Shown: piece after piece, positions 25,906 to 35,671 of the stretch | How positions within the stretch are numbered: position 1 is the stretch's first letter | Layout: each line of letters begins with the position of its first letter | NCBI RefSeq assembly: GCF_003857035.1 | Contig: NZ_QGSY01000080.1 | Coordinates: 1 to 50,045 of the forward strand | Origin: Micromonospora arida | GTDB taxonomy: Bacteria; Actinomycetota; Actinomycetes; Mycobacteriales; Micromonosporaceae | DNA: 50,045 nt | Direction of reading: 5' to 3' | Notes under the pieces: model-generated | Told to the model about the DNA's origin: nothing | The model's input: only the letters and a program-made list of their open reading frames with translations | Database searches by the model: none | Program-made: the position numbers and the translations under genes

Positions 25906-26982
25906 TCACGATGACCGCTCCCGGATCGCTGAGCGGACCTGCCGGATGCCGTCCAGGACGAGTTGCTCGGCGGCGGCCAACTGACCCCGGGTGACCACCA
26001 CCCCACCGTGATGGGCCCGGATGAAGTCCTCGAACGCCTCGGCCGTCGACCGGGGCGTGAAGCCGTACTCCTGCTCGAGCCGGCTGGTGTCGACCACCCG
26101 GCCGTGCACGAAGAGGTCGACCTGGTCCAGGCCGTAGCTGCCGAAGCCCATGGTGCGGGCCAGTGCGGCAGCCCCGGACAAACCCGGCTCCAGCACCGGG
26201 ACGGCCACCCGTCCGGCGCGTCGGATCGCCTGGGACAGCGACAGCACCCCGGGGCCGGCGACGTTGTACGTGCCGGGATGGTCCTCCACGATCGACCGGT
26301 GCAGCACCTCCAACGCGTCGTCGAAGTGCAGGAACTGCAGGCGGGGGTCACGGCCGAAGACGGTCGGCACGAACGGCTGCGAGAAGTAGCGGGTCAGCGT
26401 GGTGTCTGCGGTCGAGCCGATGAACGGGGCGAAGCGCAACACCGTGGCGGTGACGTCGGACCGACGGCGGCGGAAGCCGCGCACGTACCCCTCTAGGTCG
26501 AGGATGTCGCGGCCGAAACCGCCACGCGGCACCTCGCGGGGTTCGGTCTCCTCGGTGAAGACCGCCGGATCCCGGAACGAGACCCCGTAGGCGGCGGTCG
26601 ACGAGCGGACCACGAGCTTGCGCAGTCGGGGTGCCCGCTGGCAGGCGGCGAGCATCTGCATGCTGCCGATGACGTTCTGGTCCTTCATCCCGGACCGGCC
26701 ACCGTGCTGCGGGTCGGGTGAGGTGACAAGCGCGAGGTGCACCACCGCGTCGACGTCCAGGTCGGCGAGGAGGCCACCCAGGGAACCGTTGTCGACGCGG
26801 ATCCGTTCGACCCGGTCCAGCAGGTCGGTGAACTCGATGCCGGAGTCCGGTGCGTCGACCCCGATGACCCGTTCGATGCGCGGGTCGGCGGCCAGTCGGG
26901 CCGCCACGTGGGCTCCCAGGTAACGGCCCACTCCGGTGACGACGACGACCCCCGGAGCACCTGAGGTGCCACCGGGGGTCAT
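25906..26982 (-). CDS. NAD-dependent epimerase/dehydratase (atypical extended SDR)
   Basis: About 358 residues. VVVVTGVGRYLGAHVAARL is the N-terminal nucleotide-binding motif (TGxGxxxG form). VVRSSTAAYGVSFRD stands where SDRs have Ser and YxxxK, but the lysine is absent, so this is an atypical member whose catalysis is uncertain. LRFAPFIG, FLHFDDALEVLH and YNVAGPGVLSLSQAI follow as expected. The ATG at 26982 is chosen; a GTG at 26991 is in frame, and TAGGTG precedes the ATG by 6 nt. The mycobacterial positional equivalent is annotated galE2. Confidence 0.85.
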   Translation of the reverse strand: MTPGGTSGAPGVVVVTGVGRYLGAHVAARLAADPRIERVIGVDAPDSGIEFTDLLDRVERIRVDNGSLGGLLADLDVDAVVHLALVTSPDPQHGGRSGMKDQNVIGSMQMLAACQRAPRLRKLVVRSSTAAYGVSFRDPAVFTEETEPREVPRGGFGRDILDLEGYVRGFRRRRSDVTATVLRFAPFIGSTADTTLTRYFSQPFVPTVFGRDPRLQFLHFDDALEVLHRSIVEDHPGTYNVAGPGVLSLSQAIRRAGRVAVPVLEPGLSGAAALARTMGFGSYGLDQVDLFVHGRVVDTSRLEQEYGFTPRSTAEAFEDFIRAHHGGVVVTRGQLAAAEQLVLDGIRQVRSAIRERSS

Positions 26983-27123
26983 CTGACGCACCTATGCCGG
27001 CAGGATGGACCGAGCCGGGACGACCACGGCCTGATCACCTGAGCCTCCGGAGGTCGACAGTTTGGCAAGTGACGCCGAACGCCGGGCGCTCGGACGGGCC
27101 GGAAGTGCTCCGGCGCAGCATGC

Positions 27124-27153
27124 GCCGCCGGCCTGTCCGGTGAGCCCGGCGGC
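27124..27153 (-). terminator. Stem-loop after the small ribosomal protein gene
   Basis: GCCGCCGG (27124-27131) and CCGGCGGC (27146-27153) form an 8-bp stem with a 14-nt loop, starting 2 nt beyond the stop codon at 27156. Confidence 0.6.
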
Positions 27154-27155
27154 GA

Positions 27156-27257
27156 TCACTTGCCGAGACGGCGACGCTGGACGCGGGTCTTGCGCAGCAG
27201 CTTGCGGTGCTTCTTCTTAGCCATGCGCTTACGGCGCTTCTTGACCACCGAGCCCAT
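27156..27257 (-). CDS. 33-residue basic ribosomal protein (bS22/AURKAIP1-COX24 family)
   Basis: The protein begins [20 protein letters not shown] and ends [15 protein letters not shown] ([11 protein letters not shown]). This is the short, almost fully basic actinobacterial protein annotated as 30S protein bS22 or AURKAIP1/COX24-domain protein, identified in mycobacterial ribosomes. GAAAGG lies about 8 nt before the ATG. It sits between the excisionase-like HTH gene and the galE-like gene, the same position as Rv0500B in mycobacteria by memory. Confidence 0.93.
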   Translation of the reverse strand: MGSVVKKRRKRMAKKKHRKLLRKTRVQRRRLGK

Positions 27258-27527
27258 ACGACAGCCTTTCGATACAACGTGCGGGGCGGACCGGATGACA
27301 CCACGCAGGTGGCGACGGCGACCGCTTGCGGACAACGGACCGGACCAGTCTCGGCGGCGGGGCGCACCGGTGGGGTCTCGATCGGGTTCCAGGGTAGCCG
27401 CAGGGCGTCAGCCGGACCAACGCGCCCCCGTCGCGGCCGCCTCTGGCGCACGACCGCGGGGCGCGCGAGCTCACTCCTCACGCCCACCGATGCCGGTCAG
27501 CCGACGATCGGAGGGTGAGGCGGTGGC

Positions 27528-27737
27528 TCAGGCGGTCTCCTGAAAGGCGCCCCGGAGATATTCGTGCACCGCATGCTCGGGCACCCGGAACGACCGGCCG
27601 ACCCGGACGGCGGTGAGCTCACCGCTGTGCACCAGGCGATAGACAGTCATCTTTGACACCCGCATGACCGTCGCCACCTCCGCAACGGTCAGGAACTTGA
27701 CCTCCGACAGCCGTCCGTCGGACTGTGACCCGGCCAT
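27528..27737 (-). CDS. Excisionase-family (MerR-like) small HTH protein
   Basis: 69 residues. FLTVAEVATVMRVSKMTVYR, followed by LVHSGELTAVRVGRSFRVPE, is the compact winged HTH of the excisionase/DNA-binding family. Despite the family name, nothing phage-like is nearby. The protein is conserved next to the bS22 gene in actinobacteria (Rv0500A position), so a core regulatory role is likelier. The ATG at 27737 is the only reasonable start. Confidence 0.9.
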   Translation of the reverse strand: MAGSQSDGRLSEVKFLTVAEVATVMRVSKMTVYRLVHSGELTAVRVGRSFRVPEHAVHEYLRGAFQETA

Positions 27738-27949
27738 GGCTCACCGACCCATCCCATGCCCGGCGCGTGCCAACCCGACGGATGCTCCGGGCCGGGCCGA
27801 CGACGCGCGTGTTACCAGTACGGTAGCGGGACGGTTGTGACCGGCGCGATCCCTTCCTGCAACTGATCATGCTTCGGTGGCCGGTTCACCCGATCCGTGC
27901 TCCCGGTATCCGCCCGTGCGCGTCGGCCGTCCGGTTGTTCCGGCGCTGC

Positions 27950-29130
27950 TCATTCGGTGCGCAGCGCGACCACCGGGTCGAGCCGGCCGGCGCGCTGCGC
28001 GGGAACCACCCCGAAGACGATGCCCACCACCGCCGACACGCCGAAGGCGAGCGCCAACGACCACCAGGTGATCGCGGCCGGAATCGGCGACAGCGCGTCG
28101 ACCAGCAGGGCGGTTCCCACGCCCAGCGCCATCCCGGTGAGCCCGCCGATCGTGGTGAGCAGCACCGCCTCCAGCAAAAACTGCACGCCGATGTCGCGGG
28201 GACGTGCGCCGACGGCCTTGCGCAGCCCGATCTCCCGGGTCCGCTCCCGGACGCTGACCAGCATGATGTTGGAGACGCCGACACCGCCGACGAGCAGCGA
28301 GATGCCGGCGATGGCCGCCAGCACGCCGGTGAGGACACCGAGGATGTCGCCGAGCACGCCGAGGATCTGCTGCTGGGTTACGGCGCTGAACTCGGTGTCC
28401 GGGTGGCGGCGGTTCAGCTCGGCGACGATCCGTTCGCCCAGCTCGTCGATCCGCTCCCGGTCCGGTGCCTTCACCGCGATACCGTCGACCCGCTGGGTGC
28501 CCCAGAGTCGTTGCGCGGCGGTCACCGGCACGTGCACCTCGTCGTCCCGGTCGACGCCGAGGCTCTGCCCGAGGGGCGCGAAGACTCCGATCACCCGGAA
28601 CCGCACCCCGGCCAGCGCCACCTGCTGGCCGAGCGGGTCCCGGTCGGGGAAGAGCGCATGCGCGACCGAGTCACCGAGCACCGCCACCCGGCGGCTGGTG
28701 TCCACGTCGGTGCCGGTGAGGTAGCGTCCCCGCGCCAGCGAGCGGGTGAACACCGCCGGGGTCGTCTCCAGGACGCCCTGCACCGTGGTGAAGTCGGACC
28801 GGGCGCCGGCCCGCGCGGTCGCCCCGGAGGCGACGGTGACCGCCACCCGATCCGGGTCGCCGACCACCCGGGTGACGGCGTCCACGTCCTTGAGGGTCAG
28901 CGGCGAGACGACCGGCGCGTTGCCCACCTCGATCCGGCCGGGGACGACCAGCAGCAGGTTGGAGCCGAGGCCCTCGACCTGTTGCTCGACCTTCTGCTTG
29001 GTGCCGGTGCCGATGGCCACCAGCAGCACCACCGAGGCCACCCCGATGATCACGCCGAGCATGGTCAGCGCGCTACGCAGCCGGTTCGCCCGCAGTGCGT
29101 CCAGCGCCACCCGCCACGCCTCGGCGACTC

Positions 29131-29134
<4 letters not shown>
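27950..29134 (-). CDS. MacB-type ABC transporter permease
   Basis: 394 residues. One N-terminal helix (ALTMLGVIIGVASVVLLVAI) precedes a large extracytoplasmic MacB_PCD domain, followed by three helices near 270-300, 320-350 and 355-380; VRERTREIGLRKAVGARPRD lies between the first two as the FtsX-family coupling segment. The GTG start overlaps the ATPase stop by 4 bp (29131-29134). With the ATPase and adaptor genes it forms a tripartite-like exporter adapted to a Gram-positive envelope, probably for peptides, antibiotics or lipids. Confidence 0.93.
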
Positions 29135-30122
<988 letters not shown>

Positions 30123-30126
<4 letters not shown>

Positions 30127-31505
30127 CGGACTTCCTGGCCGTCGCGGACCTGGTCGGCGCCGCGCACCACGATCCGGTCGCCGGGCTGCACGCCGTTGAG
30201 GATCTGCACGAGGTCGGACCCCTGGACGCCCACGGTCACCGGCGCCCGGCCCGCCTTGCCGTCCCGGACCACCCAGACCGCGTCCCGGCCGTCGGCGGAG
30301 AACACCGCCGACGCGGGGACGGTCACCGCGTCGACGGCCTCACGTACCCGCAGGTGCACGATCGCGTTCATGCCGGGGCGGGGCGTCGGGGCCGGCTCGT
30401 CCTCGGCCAGCTTTCCGGCGCCCAACGCCAGGCGGACCCGGTAGGTGACCCCGCCCTGCGCGGAGTTGGTGGGCAGCACGTCGACCGAGCGGACGGTGGC
30501 GTCGTAGCTGGCGCCGGTGACGGCGTCCAACTCGACGGTGGCCGGCACGCCGGCCTTGACCAGCAGCACGTCGGTCTCGTCCACCTCGGCGAGCAGACCC
30601 AACTGCCCGGTGTCCACAACGGTCAGGACCGGGGTGCCGGCGGTGACCTGACCACCGACCGCGACGGCGTCGTCCACGCCGGCCGGCGGCCCACCCTGGC
30701 TGGGGGCCAGCACGGACGGGTCGAGGCCAGCGCCACCGGCCTGCTCCAACAGCCCGGCCAGACCAGCGTTCGCGCCACCGCCGGCCCGGGTACCGCCCGG
30801 CTGCACCACCCCCGCGATCGGAGCACGCAGGGTCAGCGCGTCGACTGTCGCCTTCGCCAGGTCGTACGCCTGCTGGGCCTGGAGCCGCTGCGCCGCGGAG
30901 AGCGCGCCGACGGCGGAACTCAACCCGTTGATCCCCCGCTGCACCGCGCGGACCGCCTGGTCGGCGCTGCGCGCGGCGGCCGCGTACTGGCGTTGCGCGG
31001 ACGTCACCTGGGTGAGCAGCGCGTCGCGCAGTTGCGGGTCGGCGATCTTCTCGGCGGCCTTCCGGGCCGCGTCGAACGCCTCGTCGGCGGCCTTGTCGGT
31101 GCCGCGCCGGCTGCTGGTCAGGCTGCCCGCTCCGACACCCCGGCCGGCGCGCTTCGCGGCGGCCAGCGCCTCCTTGGCCTGACGGAGACGCTGTTGCGCG
31201 CTCGGCGAGTCGACCACCGCCAGCACCTGACCGCGCTTGACCCGCTGTCCAGATTGGACGCGCAAGCTGGCCAGGGTGCCGTCGGCGGGAGCGGTGAGGG
31301 TGGCGGCGGCGCGGGCGGTCACCGTGGCGGGTGCGTCGATCACCTCGGTGACCGGGTTACGGGCGGCCGACGCCAGCGCGAGATCGGGGCCTTCGTCGCC
31401 GCAGGAGGCGGCGGTGGTGGCGGTGAGGACGACGACGGCGGTCAGGGCGATGAGCAGGCGGGGCCGCATGGTGCTGGCGGGCCGTGACGACTGGGGACGG
31501 CGCAC
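30123..31505 (-). CDS. HlyD/RND-like periplasmic adaptor subunit
   Basis: About 460 residues from a GTG at 31505, chosen because TACCAT lies exactly 6 nt upstream; an ATG at 31469 is the alternative. A signal peptide or anchor (MRPRLLIALTAVVVLTATTA) is followed by a Cys (AASCGDE) that could be lipidated, although the lipobox is poor. Two lipoyl halves (LTAPADGTLASLRVQSGQRV and LRAPIAGVVQPGGT) flank a helical hairpin with coiled-coil character near residues 110-220, and beta-barrel segments follow (VDETDVLLVKAGVPATVELD). It would connect the permease to the outside of the cell. First gene of the three-gene operon. Confidence 0.9.
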
Positions 31506-31511
31506 CCATCG

Positions 31512-31517
31512 ATGGTA
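31512..31517 (-). promoter_or_regulatory. -10 box (TACCAT) of the exporter operon
   Basis: TACCAT on the minus strand is followed by 6 nt and the GTG at 31505, suggesting a leaderless message for adaptor, ATPase and permease. Confidence 0.55.
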
Positions 31518-31548
31518 CGGCGCACCGCCGCACCGCCTGCGAGCTGCG

Positions 31549-32838
31549 TCAGCCGGCGGTGGCGCGGACGTACGCCACGCACTCGTCGTGCAGCGTCGAC
31601 CACTGCTCACCGAACGCCTTCTCGGAGGCCGCTTCGATGGTCCTGCCGTCGTGCACCACGGTCTTGAAGAAGGTGAGCAGCCGCAGCGGTCCGTACCGGT
31701 CGACGAGGTGCCGGACGGCCAGGTAGCCGATGCCGTAGCTGCCGGCGACCCGTTCGGCGGAGGCATCGTCGGCGGGGTTGACGCCCTCCAACTTGCCGTC
31801 CCAGCCGCCGCGGACCATCTTGCGCACGTCGGCGATCCCCTCGTACCGGTCGACCGCCTGGCCGCCGGCACCGGCGAACTCGGCCAGGCCCTCGACCAAC
31901 CACCAGGTGAGCTTGCCCGGGTAGCCGCGCTCCGGCAACGACGCCGCGTGGGTCAGCTCGTGCCGGAGCAGGTCGTCGGTGCCGCTGTTGGAGAGCCCTT
32001 CGGCGTTGAGCACCACCTCGTGGTGACCGCCGCCCACGGTGACCGCGTAACCGCCGGTCCATTCCGGGCGCTCCCCGCCGTACCAACGCTGCCACTCGGT
32101 GCGCCCGGCGTAGAAGATCCGGTATCGGTCCGGCGGTGAGCCGGTCACCGCGTACCCGTCGGCGACCTTCGCCGCCGACTCGGCCTGTGCGAGCAGGCCG
32201 GGCAGCTTGCCGCGCAGGGCCGGGGTGGTGGCGACGATGGTCCGCGCGCCGACGGCGACCGCCAGGTCGCTGATCTCCCACGGTCGGGTGCCGGTCTCCA
32301 CCGACTTGGATTCCTCCATGGCGACCATCCGGGGCTGGTCGCCGTTCTCCCGCCACCGGGTGCCGATCAGCACCGGGCTGGGTCGGCAGTTCGGCGTGAC
32401 GAAGCAGTACTGGAAGCGCACCAGCAGCCGCCACTCGCCGGGCTTGCCGATGATCGGCACGGGCAGGCCACTCGGCTCGGCCCGCCAGCCGGTCACCTTG
32501 AGCTCGCGTAGCGCGGCGAAGCGTCGGCGCAGGTCGTTGTGGGCGGCGGGGTCGGCGACGGCGAGGAACCCGGCGCGGTCGCCGCCGAGGAGTGCCGCGG
32601 ACTGCCGGTGGAGCTGGGCGGTGATCCGGTCGGACAGCGCGCGGGCCACGGCGGTGGCCGGGTCGTCGGCCGCCGAGGAGCCGACCCGGCTGACAGTGGG
32701 GCGTGAACCTGTCTCCCGGATCACTCCGACGACGAGCGCCGCCGGCAGGCCGCAGCCCAGCAGCAGGAGGACCACCACGAGCACCGTCCACAGCGGCCAG
32801 AGCCGCCGTGGTGCTGGCTGCTGCACCTCGTCAATCAC
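31549..32838 (-). CDS. Membrane-anchored gluzincin-type metallopeptidase
   Basis: About 429 residues from the GTG at 32838. A single N-terminal transmembrane helix (LWPLWTVLVVVLLLLGCGLP) places the rest outside the cell. HELTHAAS at about residues 293-300 is an HExxH zinc site, and WWLVEGLAEFAG about 20 residues on supplies the third ligand Glu, as in gluzincins. The region before it resembles NTF2-like or prodomain sequence. TACCCT lies 7 nt upstream of the GTG, so transcription is probably leaderless. Substrate unknown; it may act on envelope proteins. It runs in the same direction as the exporter operon, 43 bp before it. Confidence 0.82.
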   Translation of the reverse strand: MIDEVQQPAPRRLWPLWTVLVVVLLLLGCGLPAALVVGVIRETGSRPTVSRVGSSAADDPATAVARALSDRITAQLHRQSAALLGGDRAGFLAVADPAAHNDLRRRFAALRELKVTGWRAEPSGLPVPIIGKPGEWRLLVRFQYCFVTPNCRPSPVLIGTRWRENGDQPRMVAMEESKSVETGTRPWEISDLAVAVGARTIVATTPALRGKLPGLLAQAESAAKVADGYAVTGSPPDRYRIFYAGRTEWQRWYGGERPEWTGGYAVTVGGGHHEVVLNAEGLSNSGTDDLLRHELTHAASLPERGYPGKLTWWLVEGLAEFAGAGGQAVDRYEGIADVRKMVRGGWDGKLEGVNPADDASAERVAGSYGIGYLAVRHLVDRYGPLRLLTFFKTVVHDGRTIEAASEKAFGEQWSTLHDECVAYVRATAG

Positions 32839-32894
32839 CCGCCGAAGGGTACGACCACTACCTGGATGCGGCGAGGCCGCCCCGGGCCGATCCC

Positions 32895-33470
32895 TCACCC
32901 GCCGGTGCGCGGCCAGGAGCGGAACGAGATGTCCATGCTCGCGACCAACTGGTGGTACGAGCGATCGACGTCACGGGGCAGACCGAAGCCGCCCGCGGCC
33001 TCCAGGGTCACGAAGCCGTGCAGGGCGCTGCGCAGCGCGCGGGTCGCGTCCACGGCGTCGTCACCGGTGAGCCCGTACCCGCGCAGCACCGCGAAGATGG
33101 CACCGACGGCGCGTTCGCCCGCCTCGACGTGTTCCGGGTCGGCCGGGTCTGGCACCCGCTGCGTGGCCGGGTAACGGCCGGGGTGTCGGAGGGCATAGTC
33201 ACGGTAGGCGTCCGCCATGGCCCGGAGCGCGTCGCCACCGGAGCGGCCGACGGCGGCGGTGGTCATCTCGGTGGCCAGCTCGGCGGTGGCCAGAGCGGCC
33301 AGTTTCTGGGCCAACGCGTCCGCCCCCCGCACGTGCTTGTAGAGGCTGGGCAGCGCCACCCCGAGCCGGCTGGCGAGCGCGGCGAGGGTGAGCTGCTGGA
33401 AGCCGACCTCGTCGGCCAGCCGGGCCGCCTCCCGTACGACGGTCTGCTGGTTGAGGCCGACCCTAGGCAC
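32895..33470 (-). CDS. TetR-family transcriptional regulator
   Basis: 191 residues from the GTG at 33470. The HTH is AALASRLGVALPSLYKHVRG within residues 10-60; the C-terminal helices resemble TetR_C_33/WHG-type ligand domains. The start overlaps the hydrolase stop by 8 bp, so both are one transcript. The palindromes at the hydrolase promoter (34263-34297) are its most likely operators, which would make the pair autoregulated. Ligand is unknown, perhaps a lipophilic compound hydrolysed by the partner enzyme. Confidence 0.9.
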   Translation of the reverse strand: MPRVGLNQQTVVREAARLADEVGFQQLTLAALASRLGVALPSLYKHVRGADALAQKLAALATAELATEMTTAAVGRSGGDALRAMADAYRDYALRHPGRYPATQRVPDPADPEHVEAGERAVGAIFAVLRGYGLTGDDAVDATRALRSALHGFVTLEAAGGFGLPRDVDRSYHQLVASMDISFRSWPRTGG

Positions 33471-34263
33471 CGGCGCACACCGCCAGGAAGCCGAGCAGCT
33501 CCTCGGCGGTGCGTTGCGGCCGGTCGGCGTGCGGGTAGTGGCCGGACTCCTCGATCATCCGGGCCTCGGCGGTGCCGAAGAGCCGCCGGGCGGCCCGCGC
33601 CTCGGCTCCCGGGTCGGGGAAGTCCGGGTCCTTGGACCCCATCAGCACCAGGACCGGTTGCCGCACCTGCGGCGCGCGGGCGGTCCAGTGCGGCTCGGCC
33701 GGTGCGATCACACCGCGCGTCGCGGCCATCCGACCGGGCTCGCGCAGGTTGGCCACCATCGAGCGGCGGTACGCGGCGTCGTCGGCGGGTCGGTGCACCG
33801 GGAACAGGGTGTTGTGGAACATCCCGAACAGTCGAGGGCTGTGCAGCACGGACCACATCGCCATCCGCAGCAGCGGGTTGAGCTTCGGCTGACCGACGAA
33901 CGCGCCGATCTGCACGATGCCGGTGACCAGCTCGGGTGCGTCGGTGGCGGCGAAGACCACCGCCGCAGCGGCGGACGAGCTGCCGACCAGCACGGCCGGA
34001 CCGGCGTCGAGGTCGCGGACCACGGCCAGCAGGTCCGCGCCGACCTCCGCTGGGGCGTACGTGGGCCAGCCGGCGCTGGACTCGCCGTGCCCCCGGACGT
34101 CGACCGAGGCGACCCGGTGACCGGCGGCCACCAGTAGCGGCACGAGGTGCCGGAAGCTCGCCCTGTTCTCACCCATGCCGTGCGCGAGGACGACCAACGG
34201 CCCTTCGCCCTGCACCTCGTACGCGATGTGTCCGCCGTCCCGCCGCACCTGGCTAGCTGTCAT
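33463..34263 (-). CDS. Alpha/beta hydrolase
   Basis: 266 residues. AHGMGENRASF is the oxyanion region, VDVRGHGESS the conserved strand-turn, and LVGSSSAAAAV the nucleophile elbow; the usual GxSxG reads GSSSA, with Ala for the last Gly. The acid would lie in MGSKDPDFPDP and the base His in ESGHYPHADRP. The substrate is not predictable. The gene leads a two-gene operon with the TetR regulator, and its ATG is 7 nt from a strong -10 box, so the mRNA is leaderless. Confidence 0.9.
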   Translation of the reverse strand: MTASQVRRDGGHIAYEVQGEGPLVVLAHGMGENRASFRHLVPLLVAAGHRVASVDVRGHGESSAGWPTYAPAEVGADLLAVVRDLDAGPAVLVGSSSAAAAVVFAATDAPELVTGIVQIGAFVGQPKLNPLLRMAMWSVLHSPRLFGMFHNTLFPVHRPADDAAYRRSMVANLREPGRMAATRGVIAPAEPHWTARAPQVRQPVLVLMGSKDPDFPDPGAEARAARRLFGTAEARMIEESGHYPHADRPQRTAEELLGFLAVCAGA

Positions 34264-34299
34264 AGCTTTAAAGCTAAGCTACTTAGCCAACGTTGGCAA
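34263..34299 (-). promoter_or_regulatory. Strong promoter overlapped by two palindromes
   Basis: On the minus strand, TTGCCA (34299-34294), a 17-bp spacer, TAGCTT (34276-34271) and 7 nt lead to the ATG at 34263. GCCAACGTTGGC (34286-34297) is a perfect 12-bp palindrome over the -35 box and spacer; TAGCTTTAAAGCTA (34263-34276) is a perfect 14-bp palindrome over the -10 box and start site. Both suit binding by the co-encoded TetR protein. Confidence 0.75.
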
Positions 34300-34311
34300 G
34301 CCGGATACCGG

Positions 34312-34354
34312 AAACGGGCCGGCAGCAACCCGAGGGGTCGCCGCCGGCCCGTTT
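34312..34354. terminator. Stem-loop terminator after proline dehydrogenase
   Basis: AAACGGGCCGGC (34312-34323) and GCCGGCCCGTTT (34343-34354) are perfect 12-bp arms with a 19-nt loop. On the minus strand it starts 17 nt after the stop codon. Confidence 0.8.
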
Positions 34355-34370
34355 CGCCGAACCGGAGGAA

Positions 34371-35291
34371 CTACTTCTTGGAGATCAGGGCACGGCCGAA
34401 GAAGACCAGGTTGGCGGGGCGCTCGGCGAGCCGGCGCATCAGGTAGCCGTACCACTCGTCGCCGTACGGGACGTAGGTGCGCACGGTGTAGCCCTCGCCG
34501 GCCAACCGGGCCTGCTCCTCCGGGCGGATGCCGTAGAGCATCTGGAACTCGAAGCGCTCCGGCCCCCGGTCGAACCACCGGGCCCGGTCCTCACCGATGG
34601 CGATCATCCGCGGGTCGTGGGTGGCCAGCATCGGGTAACCGTCGCCGGACATCAGGATGTTCATGCAGCGCACGTACGACTTGTCCACCTCGCGGGCCGA
34701 CTGGTACGCCACCGACTCCGGCTCCTTGTAGGCACCCTTGCACAGCCGCACCCGCGACCCGGCCGAGGAGAGCTCCCGGCAGTCCGACTCGGTCCGCCGC
34801 AGGTACGCCTGGAGCACCGCGCCGGTCGACGGGAAGTCCTTGCGCAGCCGGCTCAGCACCTCCAACGTCGAGTCGGTGGTGGTGTGGTCCTCCATGTCCA
34901 GGGTGACAGTGGTGCCCGCCGCGTCGGCCGCCGCGCAGATCGCCCGCGCGTTGTCGTACGCCAACTGCTCGTCGAACATCTGGCCGAGGGCGGAGAGCTT
35001 CACGCTCACCTCGGCGGCCGGGGTGAGCCCAGCGACGCCGAGCATCTTCAGCAGTTTGAGGTACTCGTCCCGGGTGGCGGTGGCCTGCTCGGGGCGGACA
35101 GTGTCCTCACCGAGGTGGTCGAGGGTGACCGCGAGGCCGTCGTCGACGAGCCCGCGGGTCGCGCGCAACGCGTCGTCTGTGGCGGCGCCGGCGACGAACC
35201 GGCGGACGACGTCCCGGGTGTACGGGGCAGTCGCGACGAGCCGCTCGACCTGGGATGACCGGGAGGCGGCGAGGATGACGGAACGGAGCAT
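34371..35291 (-). CDS. Monofunctional proline dehydrogenase
   Basis: 306 residues, normal for the Gram-positive monofunctional PutA/FadM type. It oxidises proline to pyrroline-5-carboxylate with FAD at the membrane face. VSVKLSALG, TLDMEDHTTTDSTLEV, LCKGAYKEP and FEFQMLYGIRPE are the barrel motifs that bind flavin and substrate; YVPYGDEWYGYLMRRLAERP is the C-terminal signature. The P5C dehydrogenase gene is not adjacent. TACGCT lies exactly 6 nt before the ATG, so the message is leaderless. Confidence 0.95.
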   Translation of the reverse strand: MLRSVILAASRSSQVERLVATAPYTRDVVRRFVAGAATDDALRATRGLVDDGLAVTLDHLGEDTVRPEQATATRDEYLKLLKMLGVAGLTPAAEVSVKLSALGQMFDEQLAYDNARAICAAADAAGTTVTLDMEDHTTTDSTLEVLSRLRKDFPSTGAVLQAYLRRTESDCRELSSAGSRVRLCKGAYKEPESVAYQSAREVDKSYVRCMNILMSGDGYPMLATHDPRMIAIGEDRARWFDRGPERFEFQMLYGIRPEEQARLAGEGYTVRTYVPYGDEWYGYLMRRLAERPANLVFFGRALISKK

Positions 35292-35297
35292 GAGCCG

Positions 35298-35303
35298 AGC
35301 GTA
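35298..35303 (-). promoter_or_regulatory. -10 box (TACGCT) of proline dehydrogenase
   Basis: TACGCT on the minus strand is 6 nt from the ATG at 35291. No clear -35 box was found. Confidence 0.6.
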
Positions 35304-35397
35304 ACGCCCCTGCCAGGGACCCCGCCGAGGGGCGGCCGGGCCACCTCGGCCCGGGGGCGGGGCGGCGGCGGTGGCGTCGATCGGCTACAACGATGCC

Positions 35398-35670
35398 GTG
35401 GACCAACGCCCCCGCCGCCGACTCCGCTCGGCCTCCGTGCAGCTCGGCGCGCTCACCGCTCTCGCGCTCGCCCTCTCCGGCTGCAACATGACCTCGGACG
35501 ACGACGATGACGACGACTGCGCCCTCGGGCCGGTCGGCGGCGGCGACACCGTCGCGCTGGCGATGCGGGTCACCGACCCGGCCGCCGGTCGCACCGCCCC
35601 GGAGCCCACCACCGCCGCCCTGCCCGAACGCGGTGGATTCGGCACCCACCTCGCCGCCTGCGGCGGCTGA
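35398..35670 (+). CDS. Small Asp-rich lipoprotein (YgiB-like position)
   Basis: 90 residues from the GTG at 35398. The signal peptide ends with a perfect lipobox (ALALSGC), followed by NMTSDDDDDDDCALGP, a run of seven Asp. The remainder is Ala/Pro/Gly-rich. TACAAC lies 6 nt before the GTG. The stop is only 1 nt from the next start, so it is coupled to the ATP-grasp gene. The order lipoprotein then glutathionylspermidine-synthase-like enzyme recalls E. coli ygiB-ygiC, though sequence similarity to YgiB is not evident. Confidence 0.75.
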   Translation: MDQRPRRRLRSASVQLGALTALALALSGCNMTSDDDDDDDCALGPVGGGDTVALAMRVTDPAAGRTAPEPTTAALPERGGFGTHLAACGG

Positions 35671-35671
35671 C

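Noticed and set aside
27528..27737. Phage excisionase as evidence of a prophage or integrative element
   Set aside because: No integrase, attachment site or tRNA is nearby, and the gene keeps its place beside bS22 in other actinobacteria.
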